NCBI GenBank assembly: GCA_013368325.1
Contig: JAACJK010000073.1
Coordinates: forward strand, 1 to 64,000
Source: Ephemerocybe angulata
Lineage: Eukaryota; Basidiomycota; Agaricomycetes; Agaricales; Psathyrellaceae
Direction of reading: 5' to 3'
Length of the DNA stretch: 64,000 nt
Numbering within the stretch: the stretch's first letter is position 1; the number at the start of each line of letters is the position of its first letter. Shown here piece by piece: positions 48,730 through 59,876 of this stretch. Under the pieces are notes generated by a model, which was not told the DNA's origin, did no database searches, and saw only the letters and a program-made list of their open reading frames with translations. A program made the position numbers and the translations under genes.

Positions 48730-48791
48730 ATTTGACACGTGATTTGACATGGCAATGTGTCATCACATTTGACATTGCATTGCCCGCCGTG
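48730..48791. repeat. CACTA right terminal inverted repeat
   Basis: Inverse of 40441-40503, ending TGCCCGCCGTG at 48791. Confidence 0.9.
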
Positions 48792-49229
48792 TGAAGTTCT
48801 GCATGTCGATGACAATGGAGCCATTCTTCCCGCCAAGACCGTTCGCGACGTAGCTATGCTGGTCCGCCATGAGAACGATAGGGCGAAGACTAACAAGACT
48901 GACGACCTACCCCTCCACTCCGAGCAACGACATTGTATCCATCAGCCTTGGCTACCTTCACAATTTGCGAAACTTGATCGATCGTCGTTGGGTAGGTGAT
49001 GACTGCGGGCTTGTAGGCATATCTGAAGTTGACTGAGGATCCCTTGAGCTTATGCTTCACTTTCTATGATCGAATGCTTACATGGCTGGCTCGCTGTCGT
49101 ATAGTTCGACGCGCCGGGGTACGAGACGGTGAAGCCTTTGCCCGATAGGTCAGAAATAACATCGGCAGAGACTCCAGGAAGAAGGCTATGCGAAGCAAGG
49201 AGAAAAATGAGCGAGGGAGCGAGTAACAT
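48792..49229 (-). pseudogene. AA7 FAD oxidase, left copy, 5' part (split by transposon)
   Basis: Exon 1 (49229-49082), exon 2 (49032-48911) and the first part of exon 3 (from 48858) have the same lengths (148 and 122 nt) as the right copy. Signal peptide MLLAPSLIFLLASHSLL, then SDLSGKGFTVSYPGASNYT, AYKPAVITYPTTIDQVSQ, VVARSGG|HSY with the flavin-linking His, and GSIVIDMQNF, where the CACTA element begins. Transcription would run into the transposon, so at best a short inactive fragment of about 110 residues plus read-through is made. Confidence 0.9.
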
Positions 49230-49269
49230 GGGGGGAGATGCTGGAATGCACTGACACGGTGTATCGCGG

Positions 49270-49276
49270 TTATATA
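49270..49276 (-). promoter_or_regulatory. TATA box of left AA7 copy
   Basis: TATATAA on the minus strand, about 41 bp upstream of the ATG at 49229. Confidence 0.6.
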
Positions 49277-50876
49277 CACCGACTGGGGAGCCAGGGGTGC
49301 TCAACCGAGTGCCGTCGGCACCACGTCGGATGGAGCAAAGTGCCCGTAAAAAGGACAGGTTCCCTTTGTGTTTCAAGGGCTGAGATGAAAGGAAACATTG
49401 CGCCCAACGTGATAAGGATCATCGGGGTCGGTAGTACGAGGATATAAGGCGGAGGCTGAACAGCGACGATGAGTCTATCTCTTCTTGGTGAGGGTTAAGA
49501 TAGACGTACAAAGCGGGCCAAGAACCCATTCTGCAAGGTCTAAGCAAGTCGATCGACGGTGGGGTGTGCGGAGCAGATGACGGTCATGATGGAGAATGCT
49601 GGAACATTGGCCGATTTACCCCCGCTCCAAGGCTATGCACCGGATCATACCATCACGCCTCTTTCCCTCCTCCGCATACGATTCCAATGGCAAGGTCAGA
49701 GCTATTTCTAGCTTTGGCCCTTTTCAAAGTAATGTGGGCTGTGGGATCGGGTATTCAAGACCGCAGATCTATTCGTTGTGACGTACTGTTAGCGAATTCA
49801 TTCCTCAGGGGTCTCGGATAGATCTTTGAGTGAGACCATTGTGAGGACGTCACTAGGTTAGCGAATCGACGTGATGTGAGGCTTCAGGCCGTACACACCT
49901 GCGAGAAGGCCATGTAATGCATATTTCTAAACGGAGGTTTCTGGACCTTTCGTGGAGCATCTCGCGATAGTTGGAGATATGGAGGATCATATTTTGCTTT
50001 GATCGAGCACCAGGGTAGTTTGTATTTTAAAGCTCCTGCGGTGCCTGCATCCATCCTAAACCTCCGTCCAAGATCGGCAAGAAGGTGGAGGAGATTGCTG
50101 CCCCAATTCTCCAATAACCTTCACTGCGGCAACACATGATCGTCCTCGAGGCTGATATTACAAATTCCGGTAGCCTTCAGGTACCACCGTCCAGATATCA
50201 AACCGAGAGCTGTGATCACCTTAGGCGCCTTTCTCGAAGAATCAGGATGTATCACGTCCCACACCAACAGAACCATTGAAGTGAGCTGGGGATTCTGCAC
50301 AGCTATTATAATGATCCAAGGCTGACAGCCATGGCATGCGAAAGGAGCTGACCTAAATGCTTGATTAGATTGGCTGACTCGTTTAAGCTATACCTCATGC
50401 CCCTGCGGTGCCGTGCATAACTTCCTCCTCTTCACATCCTCCCTCGAACTATGGGATCGATGTATCTGTCCTCCAGACCAGCGTCCCCCGCGATATGGAA
50501 ATAGCTTGTCTACGCGTTTTAATCCCCCTCGGATCTGGGCTTCCAGTATGTCCCATTTCGAGGGGAGAGATAAGGAAAGATAGTGGGATCGCCAATCTTC
50601 TAATCACTCCCGCCACTGTTAGGTAATAGCGGCCTCGAGGGACATTTCAAATTTCTACGGTCCTTAGATGCGGGAAGACGGCATGGAGCAGGCATGTATG
50701 AGGTAGAAGCAGGGTTCACACCTCTTGCATTACCCCTGTACTCAGTGAGAAAAGTACGCTCCTCCCATTACAGACAGCCCTATACCTCGATTCAGAGCTA
50801 CGTTCTTCTACTTAAACCAACCCACTTCTCCCTAGCTCAAGGTCGCAATAGCTGATCCACAGAGCACTATCATACC
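49277..50876. other. Divergent intergenic region of left arm
   Basis: Upstream of both the AA7 gene (minus) and the F-box gene (plus). It matches, inverted and with indels, the region 58563-59828 of the right arm (for example AGGTGTGAACCCTGC and CTTAAACCAAC stretches). No separate gene seen. Confidence 0.6.
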
Positions 50877-52322
50877 ATGTCCGCTACAGCCACATTCCAA
50901 ACAAACCCCTCCGTACAGTCTGTTTCTCTCGTACATCCACCCACGGACGTCAGGAGTATCAGCAATAGTATCCTTCAGACCATACTTCAAATGGCCTCTT
51001 CGACATCCATCCCAAATCCCACCGCAATCTCTCTGTCCTCCCTCTGGGCGATCGGCGAAGCTAGGCGGCTCAGGCTTGTCTGCACCTCGTGGCGCGCTGT
51101 GTACGACAGTATCCCATCGCTGTGGTCAGCCGTCGTCGTCTTTCACGACTCAGATACAGCTCAAGATAGCCTTCGTACGCAGATCGAGAAGTCGAGGAAA
51201 ACATCACTGCTTCTCTCACTCTACGTTCTTCGTCGGAGAGTCGCACCAAGAGCTACGGAGTCGAAGGATGGTGAGAGGGAGATGGTGAACAGAATTCTAG
51301 ATCAGTTGGTGAGGAAGAAACGTCGGGTCGGGACCCTCGTCGTCGATACGTACTGGTCATCGTCGCTGCCGGATCCCACCACTATCCTCGCCGTTCCCGC
51401 TTTCAAGGACGTTCGTCACCTAGAGCTCAACTGCACCATCGATGACGTACCCACACCTTCTGACCCTCTCACCGCCGCGAAGAGGATCACCGGCACTAAA
51501 GGCTATGGAGCGTCCTTACCACCGTTCTCCAACTTATCTACTCTTTCACTCGATGGAAAAAGCGTCCTCGAACTTCTTACTTCACTCGAGTCCAGTTCCG
51601 GCCTATATAGACGCCTCTCCATGCTGGAATCTTTCACTATCACTCATCTTGCTTCCTCCACCATCGCATTCAGCGCGCCGACGATGGAGTACCTGCTCTT
51701 CCTCATCGACTCCCTATGCCATCTGAAGCGGCTCTCATTCGTCGACTTCGACATCGAGGAAAGAACCATCTTCCCTGCTCTCCACACACCTACCTTCCCA
51801 ACGTTTATCAGGACGCTCGAGATCAAGCGGACGAAGTGGTCGACTATCAACCTCCTCCTTCCCTATCTGTCGCCCACTAAGGTCACATTCGAAGCGTGCT
51901 ACTTCGAACGTCCATTTTCCATCCCAGTAACACTACCCAGCAGCGTTACGCACCTTACTCTATCCCATCTCTCCGAGTACGCTGCACACCCTCTCGCGGA
52001 AGTTTTGTCGAGTTGGACCACAGGGGCTGAACTCACGATCGATTCGTCTGAGTTCCTTTCGAACGGATTCCTCCTTCTCTTTCGGGCGGTAACCAGTGGG
52101 AAGGAAAGACCCATCCTGGAAAGTCTACGCCATTTAAGAGTAGTCGATTGCTCTAATCGCCAACTCACAACGTCTGGTTTGCTCGACTTCCTCGAGGCTA
52201 GGGCCCTGGGAAGGGTCTCAAGGCTTGAAGCCCTGGAGGTAATTGGGTCTTCTCCGAAGCTTCTTGATTTGGGTGAGAGGTATAGGGCGTACAATCTGGC
52301 GGGGAACGCTGCTTGGGAGTGA
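50877..52322 (+). CDS. F-box/LRR-like protein
   Basis: Single-exon gene of 481 residues, with ATG at 50877 following CTATCATACC. The region about 25-80 (ISNSILQTILQMASS, then RLRLVCTSWRAVYDSIPSLW) is the typical degenerate F-box of Agaricomycetes, which recruits Skp1 in SCF ubiquitin ligases. The rest has irregular Leu-rich repeats (FKDVRHLELNC, LSTLSLDGKSVLELLTSL, HLKRLSFVDFDIEE, LESLRHLRVVDCSNRQLT, VSRLEALEVIG), probably forming a solenoid for substrate binding. A truncated inverted copy lies at 58040-58562. Target unknown. Confidence 0.85.
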   Translation: MSATATFQTNPSVQSVSLVHPPTDVRSISNSILQTILQMASSTSIPNPTAISLSSLWAIGEARRLRLVCTSWRAVYDSIPSLWSAVVVFHDSDTAQDSLRTQIEKSRKTSLLLSLYVLRRRVAPRATESKDGEREMVNRILDQLVRKKRRVGTLVVDTYWSSSLPDPTTILAVPAFKDVRHLELNCTIDDVPTPSDPLTAAKRITGTKGYGASLPPFSNLSTLSLDGKSVLELLTSLESSSGLYRRLSMLESFTITHLASSTIAFSAPTMEYLLFLIDSLCHLKRLSFVDFDIEERTIFPALHTPTFPTFIRTLEIKRTKWSTINLLLPYLSPTKVTFEACYFERPFSIPVTLPSSVTHLTLSHLSEYAAHPLAEVLSSWTTGAELTIDSSEFLSNGFLLLFRAVTSGKERPILESLRHLRVVDCSNRQLTTSGLLDFLEARALGRVSRLEALEVIGSSPKLLDLGERYRAYNLAGNAAWE

Positions 52323-53784
52323 TGCGTGCCGATTCGAGTAGCAGCCACCACTATTATGTCGTCAATCTTACGAGCGAACAGTTACTCCCGGATTTTAGGA
52401 CTCTCTCTTCCCATTGACCATCCTATGTTACATCGCCTGTAGTTTCACAACAACTATATCCATACTATGCATCGTCTATGCTTCCTTGATCTCTTCCGCT
52501 ACGGCTCTTGTATCCTCCTGGCTATGTACTTTGAACATAATTCAACACATAGTATGATCATGCTTCTATTCTACGTGTGAACACAGTTCATATGATGTCT
52601 TGCTAGCTAAAAAGGGTCTTATTTTCAGCGCACAGGCTGCTTGATGTCATGGGACCCAAAATAGTCGGTCGAGGCGCCCGGCGCTTAATTTGGTGTCAAC
52701 AGCCCAATCGAGGCCCTTGATCAGTCTGATGCACTATTGATCGGCTATGCAGGCTCAGCTTGGGCTCAGCGTCCACAAGTCCTCTCTGAGCATTGATGAG
52801 CCACAGAAGTAATTCCTAGTTCTATCCACATGTCTAAGGCGTAATCAAAGTTATCATCCTGTGTATCTTTGGTTCGGCTCGACGTCCATTGACTTCGTTC
52901 TGACTTCCGAGGGACCTCGTGAATGTGTGCCTCCAGTTCACTAGAGGTCATACTTGAGCAGGGGGAAGACGTACGTTACGAAATCCACAACGCAGTGAAT
53001 TTCGTTCCCGTTTAGTCGTCCAGGCCCGGGACGCGTGGATCCAAGTTGACTTCAATCGATATGGGGGCGCAAATAGGTGTTCGTTGTGGCGGGAATTCTC
53101 GAGTAGAGGTCTCGGTGTGGATGTGAAGGACTTTGTAAACGACTCTTCTGTACCTACTGAGTGCACATGAGATCCTTTCATGTCTAATATAGGCCCGTTT
53201 CCTTCGTCATTTGCTGTTTCATGGGATATTAGTGTCGAGGGATAGCGGTAGATGTAGGTGTTCGGACACCGCACTAATAGGTGTGTCTGTACCAAACACC
53301 AACGACGTACAAAGTGATCGTGAACACTCCTCGTCATTAAGCGCCCGTCAATCGTGGCTAAATTCGTTCAATCACCTCGCCAACACCTACTCACCTCTCG
53401 ACGAATCCATTCAAGTCAAGCTCACTACAAAACCCGCCAGTAACGATCCACCCATCAAGATTTAGAAAGACGTTTATGGACATGCATAACTATCAGACTG
53501 CCATACCGACGCCCTAAACCATCCATCGACCACCCAAACCAAATTGAAAAAAAAGAAAAGCAAGTACGTCTATTACAATTACAAAACCCCGCCATAACCT
53601 ACAGTTATACAGAAGCCTACTCTAAAACACGAAAAAGGATATCAATATAGACGTACACAAATATGCACGCACTGCAAGTCCACGCTCCACCCACATCGAA
53701 GCGCAGTTTTCATCCACCCCCTCTCCCCAAAACCCACAACCGTCCTCGCCCACCATCCCCCTCCCAAACCCCACACTCCACCTC
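52323..53784. other. Intergenic spacer, no gene recognised
   Basis: A 129-codon minus frame (52948-53337) has no recognisable domain and no support from splicing. The right part is the 3' flank of the transporter gene. Confidence 0.45.
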
Positions 53785-55437
53785 CTACACACTCCCCGAA
53801 TTATCAGCACAAGTCCACGGGCCATTCACCGCCGTCGTATTAACAAGATCCACAACAGCCCCATACGTGCCCCCAGCCATCAAGAACACCCCCACCACAA
53901 AGAACACCGCATTCACAACCGCAACGAACACCCTCCTCCCCGTCCTCTCCCCCACCGGAACGTACCGCCAATGGTCGTGCCACCACATAAGCGTGTAGGG
54001 GATGATACACACCAGCGGACAGATGATAGCGCCAATCAGCGAGATGAGCGACCCGAATATCGGGATCGCAGACGCGATGATGTACCCCCCAATCGTCGCC
54101 GCACCCGTACATCCCAGCCACGTCGCCCAATGCGTTATCGAGTTACTCTGCAGATGCTTACTCCCCGCCAAGATCCGCACAAACATATTCTTCCCCGACA
54201 CATGCACAAAGATCGTCAACGACGCCAACAAGCCCGGGATCGCAATCCCATAGCAGACTTTCTTGAGCACGACGCCTGCACTGCCGAGTGCGGGTTGCGC
54301 GATGTACTGCCCGCAGTAGAAGTAGACGACGGAGCCGATGACGAGGTAGAGCACGGTGATGAACTTGATAGAGACGACCATCATCCTTGCGTACTTCCGC
54401 GGCTCTTTCATCTCAGACACAATGCCAAAGCTACGTCCACGACCCAACGACGTCAGTACATCTCGACAGAGGAGAAGGAGAGGGAAGGGTAAGTGCGCAT
54501 TACTCACTAGATAGGCGTCGACCCATACGAAAACACGATAATATTAATCGCACTCATAGCCTGCGCGAACGTAGGGTTCCCAAAGATCTTCAAATCTTTA
54601 TCCCACGGACCCTCCTGCGGCGCCGGCAGCGGCGGCCTCTCCTGCACCCCCACCCCCACCGTCAGTGTCACAATAGACGCGACGATAGACACGATTCCTG
54701 CCCAGCCGATCCACGAGACTTTGCCGAGCGTGCGGAGAGAGCCGACGAGGAAACCTGCGATGGCGGCGACGGCGATGAAGACGGCGGTGCAGGTGCCGTG
54801 TGCGGAGACGGCGTTGAGGGCTGTTGAGAGGCCGACGAGGGCGGAGGCGGTGATGAAGACTAAGACTACAGTGGGTGTCAGCCGTTCGTCGCGTTTAGAT
54901 CGTAGGTGTAGTGGGGACGACTCACGAATGCAGTATACGAGGTACAGGAACTCGCGTCCGATGCGTCCGAAAACGACCCCTCCAGCGTCAGGAAGACCGT
55001 ACACCTCTGGATGCCTAATCTTGAAGGAACCAATGATGATCGAGCAGTCTAAGGTACGTTAAGCTGTCCATATTCGCTCCAAGACGAAGGAGAAAGCGAC
55101 CGACGTACATGCAATGATGCTTTGAACGACCACTATGCAGATGATGCCAGGCACGATGCCCAGCGTCGAGAACACAGTGGGGAGCGCGAGGACGCCCAGC
55201 CCGAGATTACTCTTCGTCATGAGTACAAGGGCGCCCCACTCGCCAAGCTACAAGGCAGACTTGATTAGATGGAAGGAGGACGATGGATGAAACGAACGAC
55301 GAACGTACATCGCGGAAATTGGGCCCATTCTCATCCACCTTCCCAAAGACAGCATCCTCCTTCTCCTCAACAAAAGACGGCGGGTTACTATCGTCTAGCG
55401 CAGTCTTCTCGTCCAACACCTTCTTGGCGCCGAACAT
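53785..55437 (-). CDS. Amino-acid transporter, Aa_trans (SLC32/36/38, Mtr/AVT-like)
   Basis: Five exons (55437-55309, 55247-55109, 55048-54926, 54865-54508, 54430-53785) give 464 residues with consistent phases. A hydrophilic N-terminus (about 1-43) is followed by the family start WGALVLMTKSNLGLGVLALP in helix 1. Then come SIIIGSFKIRHPEVYGLPDAGG, a helix-rich middle, NIIVFSYGSTPIYFGIVSEMKEPRKYARMM (the conserved F.Y......I..EM..P), and helices through GYIIASAIPIFGSLISLIGA and PLVCIIPYTLMWWH. About eleven helices in all. Probably a proton-coupled importer of neutral or aromatic amino acids, or a vacuolar transporter; substrate and membrane cannot be decided from sequence. Confidence 0.88.
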
Positions 55438-56837
55438 CCTGGGGCTCGAGAGTCGAGCAAGCGAGAGAGAGAGAGAGAGGGACGGCGCGTTGGAGAAGGG
55501 AGAAGGAAGATTTTAGCGTCGTCGAGTCAAGAAGCAAGCGCCCACGCGAGAATTGTCGCTGCGGGCCGCATAGGCGCTTATGGAAAGCCGGCCCGCATGG
55601 AAGGAAGGGAGGAAGCGGGACGACCCCGCACGGATAAACGATGGCGCGCCTACCCCGCATCGGTCAGCGCCGTTCGAACGTTCGCTTTCGTCGTTGATCG
55701 TCAGGCATGCTGGGCAGTTCAGCGCACACGGTGTGTAACTCTGGAGGGAGGAGTCGCCTTTTCTTCGTGGTATGAGGCGGGTGGTCGTCGAGGTTGGGAA
55801 GTACTTAAGAGGGCGGGGTCGACGACGGGCGGCTGACGATCGGCGTGTTTGATCCTTCCGCGCCGCCCTGTTCGGCGTGCATGGACGGCGAATGCTCACA
55901 GAACCCTCGAGCGAACTCCGAAGCGCGTTGGTGAACCAAGGGAGAGCACTTTGGAATCTTGGATGATCATGGTGGAGGGGAAGGAGGCAAGGAATCGACT
56001 GCGGGCCCTGTTTCATATATAAATAGCCGATGGAATGCCGATATCGGCCTAGGCGCCTAATGCCAATTCGGCCGATGGTGCTGCTGTTCCGATGAGGTGC
56101 AGTGTTCGATTCCAGCTAGAGACGTCCTTCGTATGCGTTTAGCAATGGTGGCCGTGTGCCGACTCATCTACGAGCCTGCGTGTATCCCTGATTCAGAATA
56201 TACCCCAGTAAACTAGAGACATACCTTACTGACAGAAGAGTCGTCAGGAAGGTACTGTTGAAAGTGGGAAGTACTTTTGCTACACGCCATACAAGCCCTC
56301 ATACGAAACCGTGAAGGACTCCACGAGTCTTTCAACGGTTTCGCATGGAGACTGGCATGGCATCTTTGGAGAACATATAAGAATATCATCATGAGTTCCC
56401 TGGGGGATAGGGTTCGGTGAAGGGGCTGTAGCATGCACCGGGGGCTGGCCGGAAGGATAACACAAAGGAATGGCGTCAAGAAACAGGCGCCTTTATAGGT
56501 GTTCGCTAGACTCTCGATATCCTGATGCTGACAGGACGAGTTCCGTTCCAAAGTTCAACCGTGAGTGGTGCTGGCGATTTACACACGGTATGTTCAAGCC
56601 GTTCCAGCGCAACCGGTACTCTGCTCCCCTTCGCTTATGATTTCCTTATGGTACTAACGATGATGAATGAATGAATGACTGAAGAACGAATCTACGAGGA
56701 TATCTCTATAATGCTACGATGCTGTCTATGTAAGCGTCCAATGGCGTGTGTGTGTCCGTGACTAACTCTAATCGAGGCTCGCCTCTCTACTCTACTCTCT
56801 ACTCTAAAGTCCATGATACTCTAAAAGTCTATCTAAT
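55438..56837. other. Intergenic; upstream region of the transporter gene
   Basis: Contains TATATAAATA at 56018-56027 with no gene in reach, and a short echo of the dispersed element (ATCGGCCTAGGCGCC near 56043). Frames of up to 167 codons overlap on opposite strands without domains. Confidence 0.45.
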
Positions 56838-57504
56838 CTAAAAGTCCAACATGTCATGAAGGGATACCACCGTAGGCCTATAGTTCACCATAAACGTGCC
56901 ATACAAACGTCCGTCCGGAGCGAATTCTACAGCTTTTTCTAGGGGTGAAATGGCCTCAGCCAGGTCGTGTTCGTCTCCCGTGCTCTGGAAGCAAGACTTG
57001 AGCCAGTTTCCTAGGTTGCTTAACCGAGTGGCAATGGCCGTATCGCTCTCTGGAGTCGGAGGCGCTGGCACCTTCTCCGAGAAGCTATTTTTCACCTATC
57101 AGTTTTCGAACGTCTCACGAGTACCATAACAAAACATACGTACACATCGTTGGTGACGTTCTCCTCCGCCTTCTCCTGAACTCGTTCTCCCGTGTAGGGG
57201 TTATATACGCCTAGATGATAATATTTTAGCACTCAAATCCGTCCAGGATAGACGACCGCTTACCATCCATGTTCACTCCGGCGCCTGCGCGCAGGAAGGT
57301 CAAGTACTGACGTTCCACGTCTGATCTGGTAGTGGAGTTGCTGATCCTCTGGTGAGTTTTCAAACCTTCAATATATCTAATAGGATAACTTACAATAGGT
57401 AGGGCATGATTAAGGGCGGAGTGGGCGTGCGTGTGGTGAACGTTCAGAGGAGGGGGCCTGCCCAGTGTAAGATCGGAGGGGATGGATGAGGAGAAGGCAC
57501 TCGC
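56838..57504 (-). CDS. TPR-repeat protein fragment
   Basis: Three linked exons on the minus strand: about 57504-57269 (ends FLRAGAGVNMDG), 57210-57140 (GVYNPYTGERVQEKAEENV) and about 57082-56838. The last contains ATRLSNLGNWLKSCFQSTGD and EHDLAEAISPLEKAVEFAPDG, a canonical repeat of the long TPR/CHAT proteins of Agaricomycetes, and stops soon after (HDMLDF*). No start ATG is apparent and only one TPR is present, where such proteins usually have ten or more. Probably a truncated remnant, or the end of a gene with an unrecognised first exon. Confidence 0.45.
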
Positions 57505-58039
57505 TGAAAAGTCCAATTTATATGAGCGCCGCTATATGGGCAAACACCGCCTCTGATGCGACCAGGCACAGCGTGCCACACACTCCAAGCAATTTTCACC
57601 TCGACGACTGCACGCAAATAGTCCTCGTGGGCGAACTGAAACACCGCAAAATTTTACATGGCGACCATACATAGCTTGTCTGAGCGCGTGCAACGCAAAT
57701 AAGTGCATGGCGTCCTTAAGCGAGCCTGTGTCAGGCTCGCGTGTATGCGGCAGGCATGCTCGACTCTATGTAACCCTGGGCGGAGGGTTCTCTATGCATG
57801 AAACGGAACATTGCTGCATTGGCCTGCGCCCTGGACTTGATGGAAGGCGCGGGAATATGACGCGTGGTCCACAGCCTCGCACAGCCCCGTAGACGCGAGA
57901 CTGCGATGATATCTCGATGATAGTCCCTAGAAAATTCATCGCTATCCCTCGCATATGTAGCTCCGAAATGGATATGTTTCCATGCATCCGGTTGCATTGT
58001 AAGGGGAAGGCTCGTAGGGAAGGATGCGCGTGTGCGGCG
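57505..58039. other. Intergenic between TPR fragment and right-arm duplication
   Basis: TATAAATT on the minus strand near 57520 could serve the TPR fragment. No gene recognised. Confidence 0.4.
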
Positions 58040-58562
58040 CTGTCGATCCTTGGACTTGCGATGGCAAGTCGAGCAAACCAGACGTTGTGAGTTGGGAATT
58101 AAAGCAATCGACCCTCAAATGGTGTAGACTCTCGAGGATGGACCTTTTCTTTTTACTGACTACCGCGCGAAAGAAGGAGGAATCCATTCGAAAGGAACTC
58201 AGACGAGTGGATTGTTAGCTCGATCCCCGTGGTCCAATTCGATAGAACCTCCGCGAGAGGGTGTGTAGCGTACTCGGAGAGGTGGGATAGACTAAGGTGC
58301 GTAACGCTTCTGGGGAGTCTTACTGGGATGGCAAATAGACGATCGAAGTAGCACGCTTCGAGTGTGACCTTGGAGGGCGACAGGTAGGGAAGGAGAAGGG
58401 CGGTCGTCGGGTAGAATCTGGGATGGATGTCGAAGCGGCCATTTGGAGTATGGTCTGAATTATGCTGTTGCTGATACCCCTGATGCCCACAACCCATGGA
58501 TGGATGAAAGAGAAATGTGCCTGTACGGCGGGGTTGGCTAGGAATGTGAGAGTAACGGACAT
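58040..58562 (-). pseudogene. F-box/LRR gene, right copy, internally deleted
   Basis: Inverted copy of 50877-52322. It keeps the start (MSVTLTFLANPAVQ, then ISNSIIQTILQMAASTSIP), then jumps over about 270 codons, including the Cys-Trp half of the F-box, to LLPYLSPSKVTLEACYFDR and SVTHLSLSHLSEYATHPLAE. It ends with broken frames around SGLLDLPSQ. Homology stops near 58040. Confidence 0.88.
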
Positions 58563-59828
58563 GATATGATAGTGCTTTGTGAACCGGACATTTTGACCTT
58601 GAGCTTGGGAGAGGTGGACTGGTTTAAGTAGAAGAACGTTGCTACGAATCGAGGTCTAAGGTAGTAATGTGGAGAACATACGTTTCTCACTGATGGGGGT
58701 ACACAAGAGGTGTGAACCCTGCTACTACCTCATACGTGCTTGCCTCCCGGCTCCATGCCGTCTTCCCGCATGCAAGGACCGTACAAAATTGAATAGTCCC
58801 TCGAGGCCGCTACTATTACCTCACATTAGCGAGGATGATTAGAAAACTCAACGATTCAAGTACCTTTCCTTATCTCCCCCCATGGGATGGGATATACTGA
58901 TCACTCAGGCTCGACGGGAATTAAAACGCGTAGACAAGCTATTGCTATGTCGCGAGGCACTGGTCTAGAGGTCAGATAAATCGATCCCATAGTTCGAGGG
59001 TGGTTTTGACGAGGAAGGAGCAGGATCACAGCTCTTGATTTGATAACTGGACGGTCATAGTCATGCCTGAAGGCTACCGGAATTTGAATTATCAGCCTCG
59101 AGGGATATCATGTCGTATGGCCGCAGTGAAGGTTATTGGAGAATTGGGCAGCAACCTCTTCGACCAGACTGCCGATCGTGCATGTAGATTTAGATGGAGG
59201 CAGGCAGCGCAGGAAAGTTAAAATACAAGCTACCCTGGTGCTCAATCAAAGCAAAATCATGATATGATCCGCCATCTATCTCGAGATGCTACTACAAGAA
59301 CAGCCCAGAAGCCTCCCTTTAGGAATATGCATCACACCCCCGTCCCGCAGGTGTGTACGGGCCTGAAGTAGATCTACCCGGAGTATCACCCACCCAGAGT
59401 ATCACTCAAAGTGCGCCTTCTGATGTTCTCACTAAGGTGAATCTCATTCAGGCAACTATCCGAGACCTCTGAGGAATTGGGTTCACTGAAAGTACGTCAC
59501 AACGAAATAGGACTGCGGTCCTGAATACCCGATACCACAGCTCATATCACCTTGAAAAAGGATGCTTATTGGCTTCCATTGTCTAAAGACTTGGTACGTC
59601 TATCTCAACCCTCCCCAAGAAGAGATAGACTCATCGCCGCTATTCACCATCCGTCTTATCCTCGTACTATCAACCCTGATGATTTCTATCACGTTGGGGG
59701 GGCAACCTTTCCTTTCGTCCCGTCCAGCCCTTGAAACAAAAAGCGAACCTGTGCCTTTTACGGGCACTTCTCCATACGACGTGGTGCCGACGACACTCGG
59801 GTGAGCGCCCCTGGCTCCCCAGTCGGTG
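58563..59828. other. Divergent intergenic region of right arm
   Basis: Inverted counterpart of 49277-50876, shorter by about 330 bp. Upstream region of the right AA7 gene. No separate gene. Confidence 0.6.
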
Positions 59829-59836
59829 TATAAGTA
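59829..59836 (+). promoter_or_regulatory. TATA box of right AA7 gene
   Basis: TATAAGTA, 48 bp upstream of the ATG at 59877, in the same position as the TATATAA of the left copy. Confidence 0.6.
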
Positions 59837-59876
59837 TAACCGTGGTACCTCGTACTGCATCCAACATCTCCCTCCC

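Larger units (their letters stand above)
40441..48791. mobile_element. CACTA-type (CMC/EnSpm, Tnp2) DNA transposon, 8,351 bp
   Basis: Terminal inverted repeats start CACGGCGGGCA at 40441 and end TGCCCGCCGTG at 48791. They match over about 62 bp, including ATGTCAAATGTGATGACACA and CACGTGTCAAATG, with a few mismatches. The element is flanked by TGA on both sides (40438-40440, 48792-48794), the 3-bp target duplication expected of CACTA elements. Inside are a Tnp2-family transposase gene (minus, 43433-46831), a convergent accessory gene (plus, 41223-43385) and a nested 503-bp MITE (47282-47784). It sits inside an exon of an AA7 oxidase gene. Near-complete TIRs, full-length genes and the intact target duplication suggest recent insertion and possible activity. 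Confidence 0.93.
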
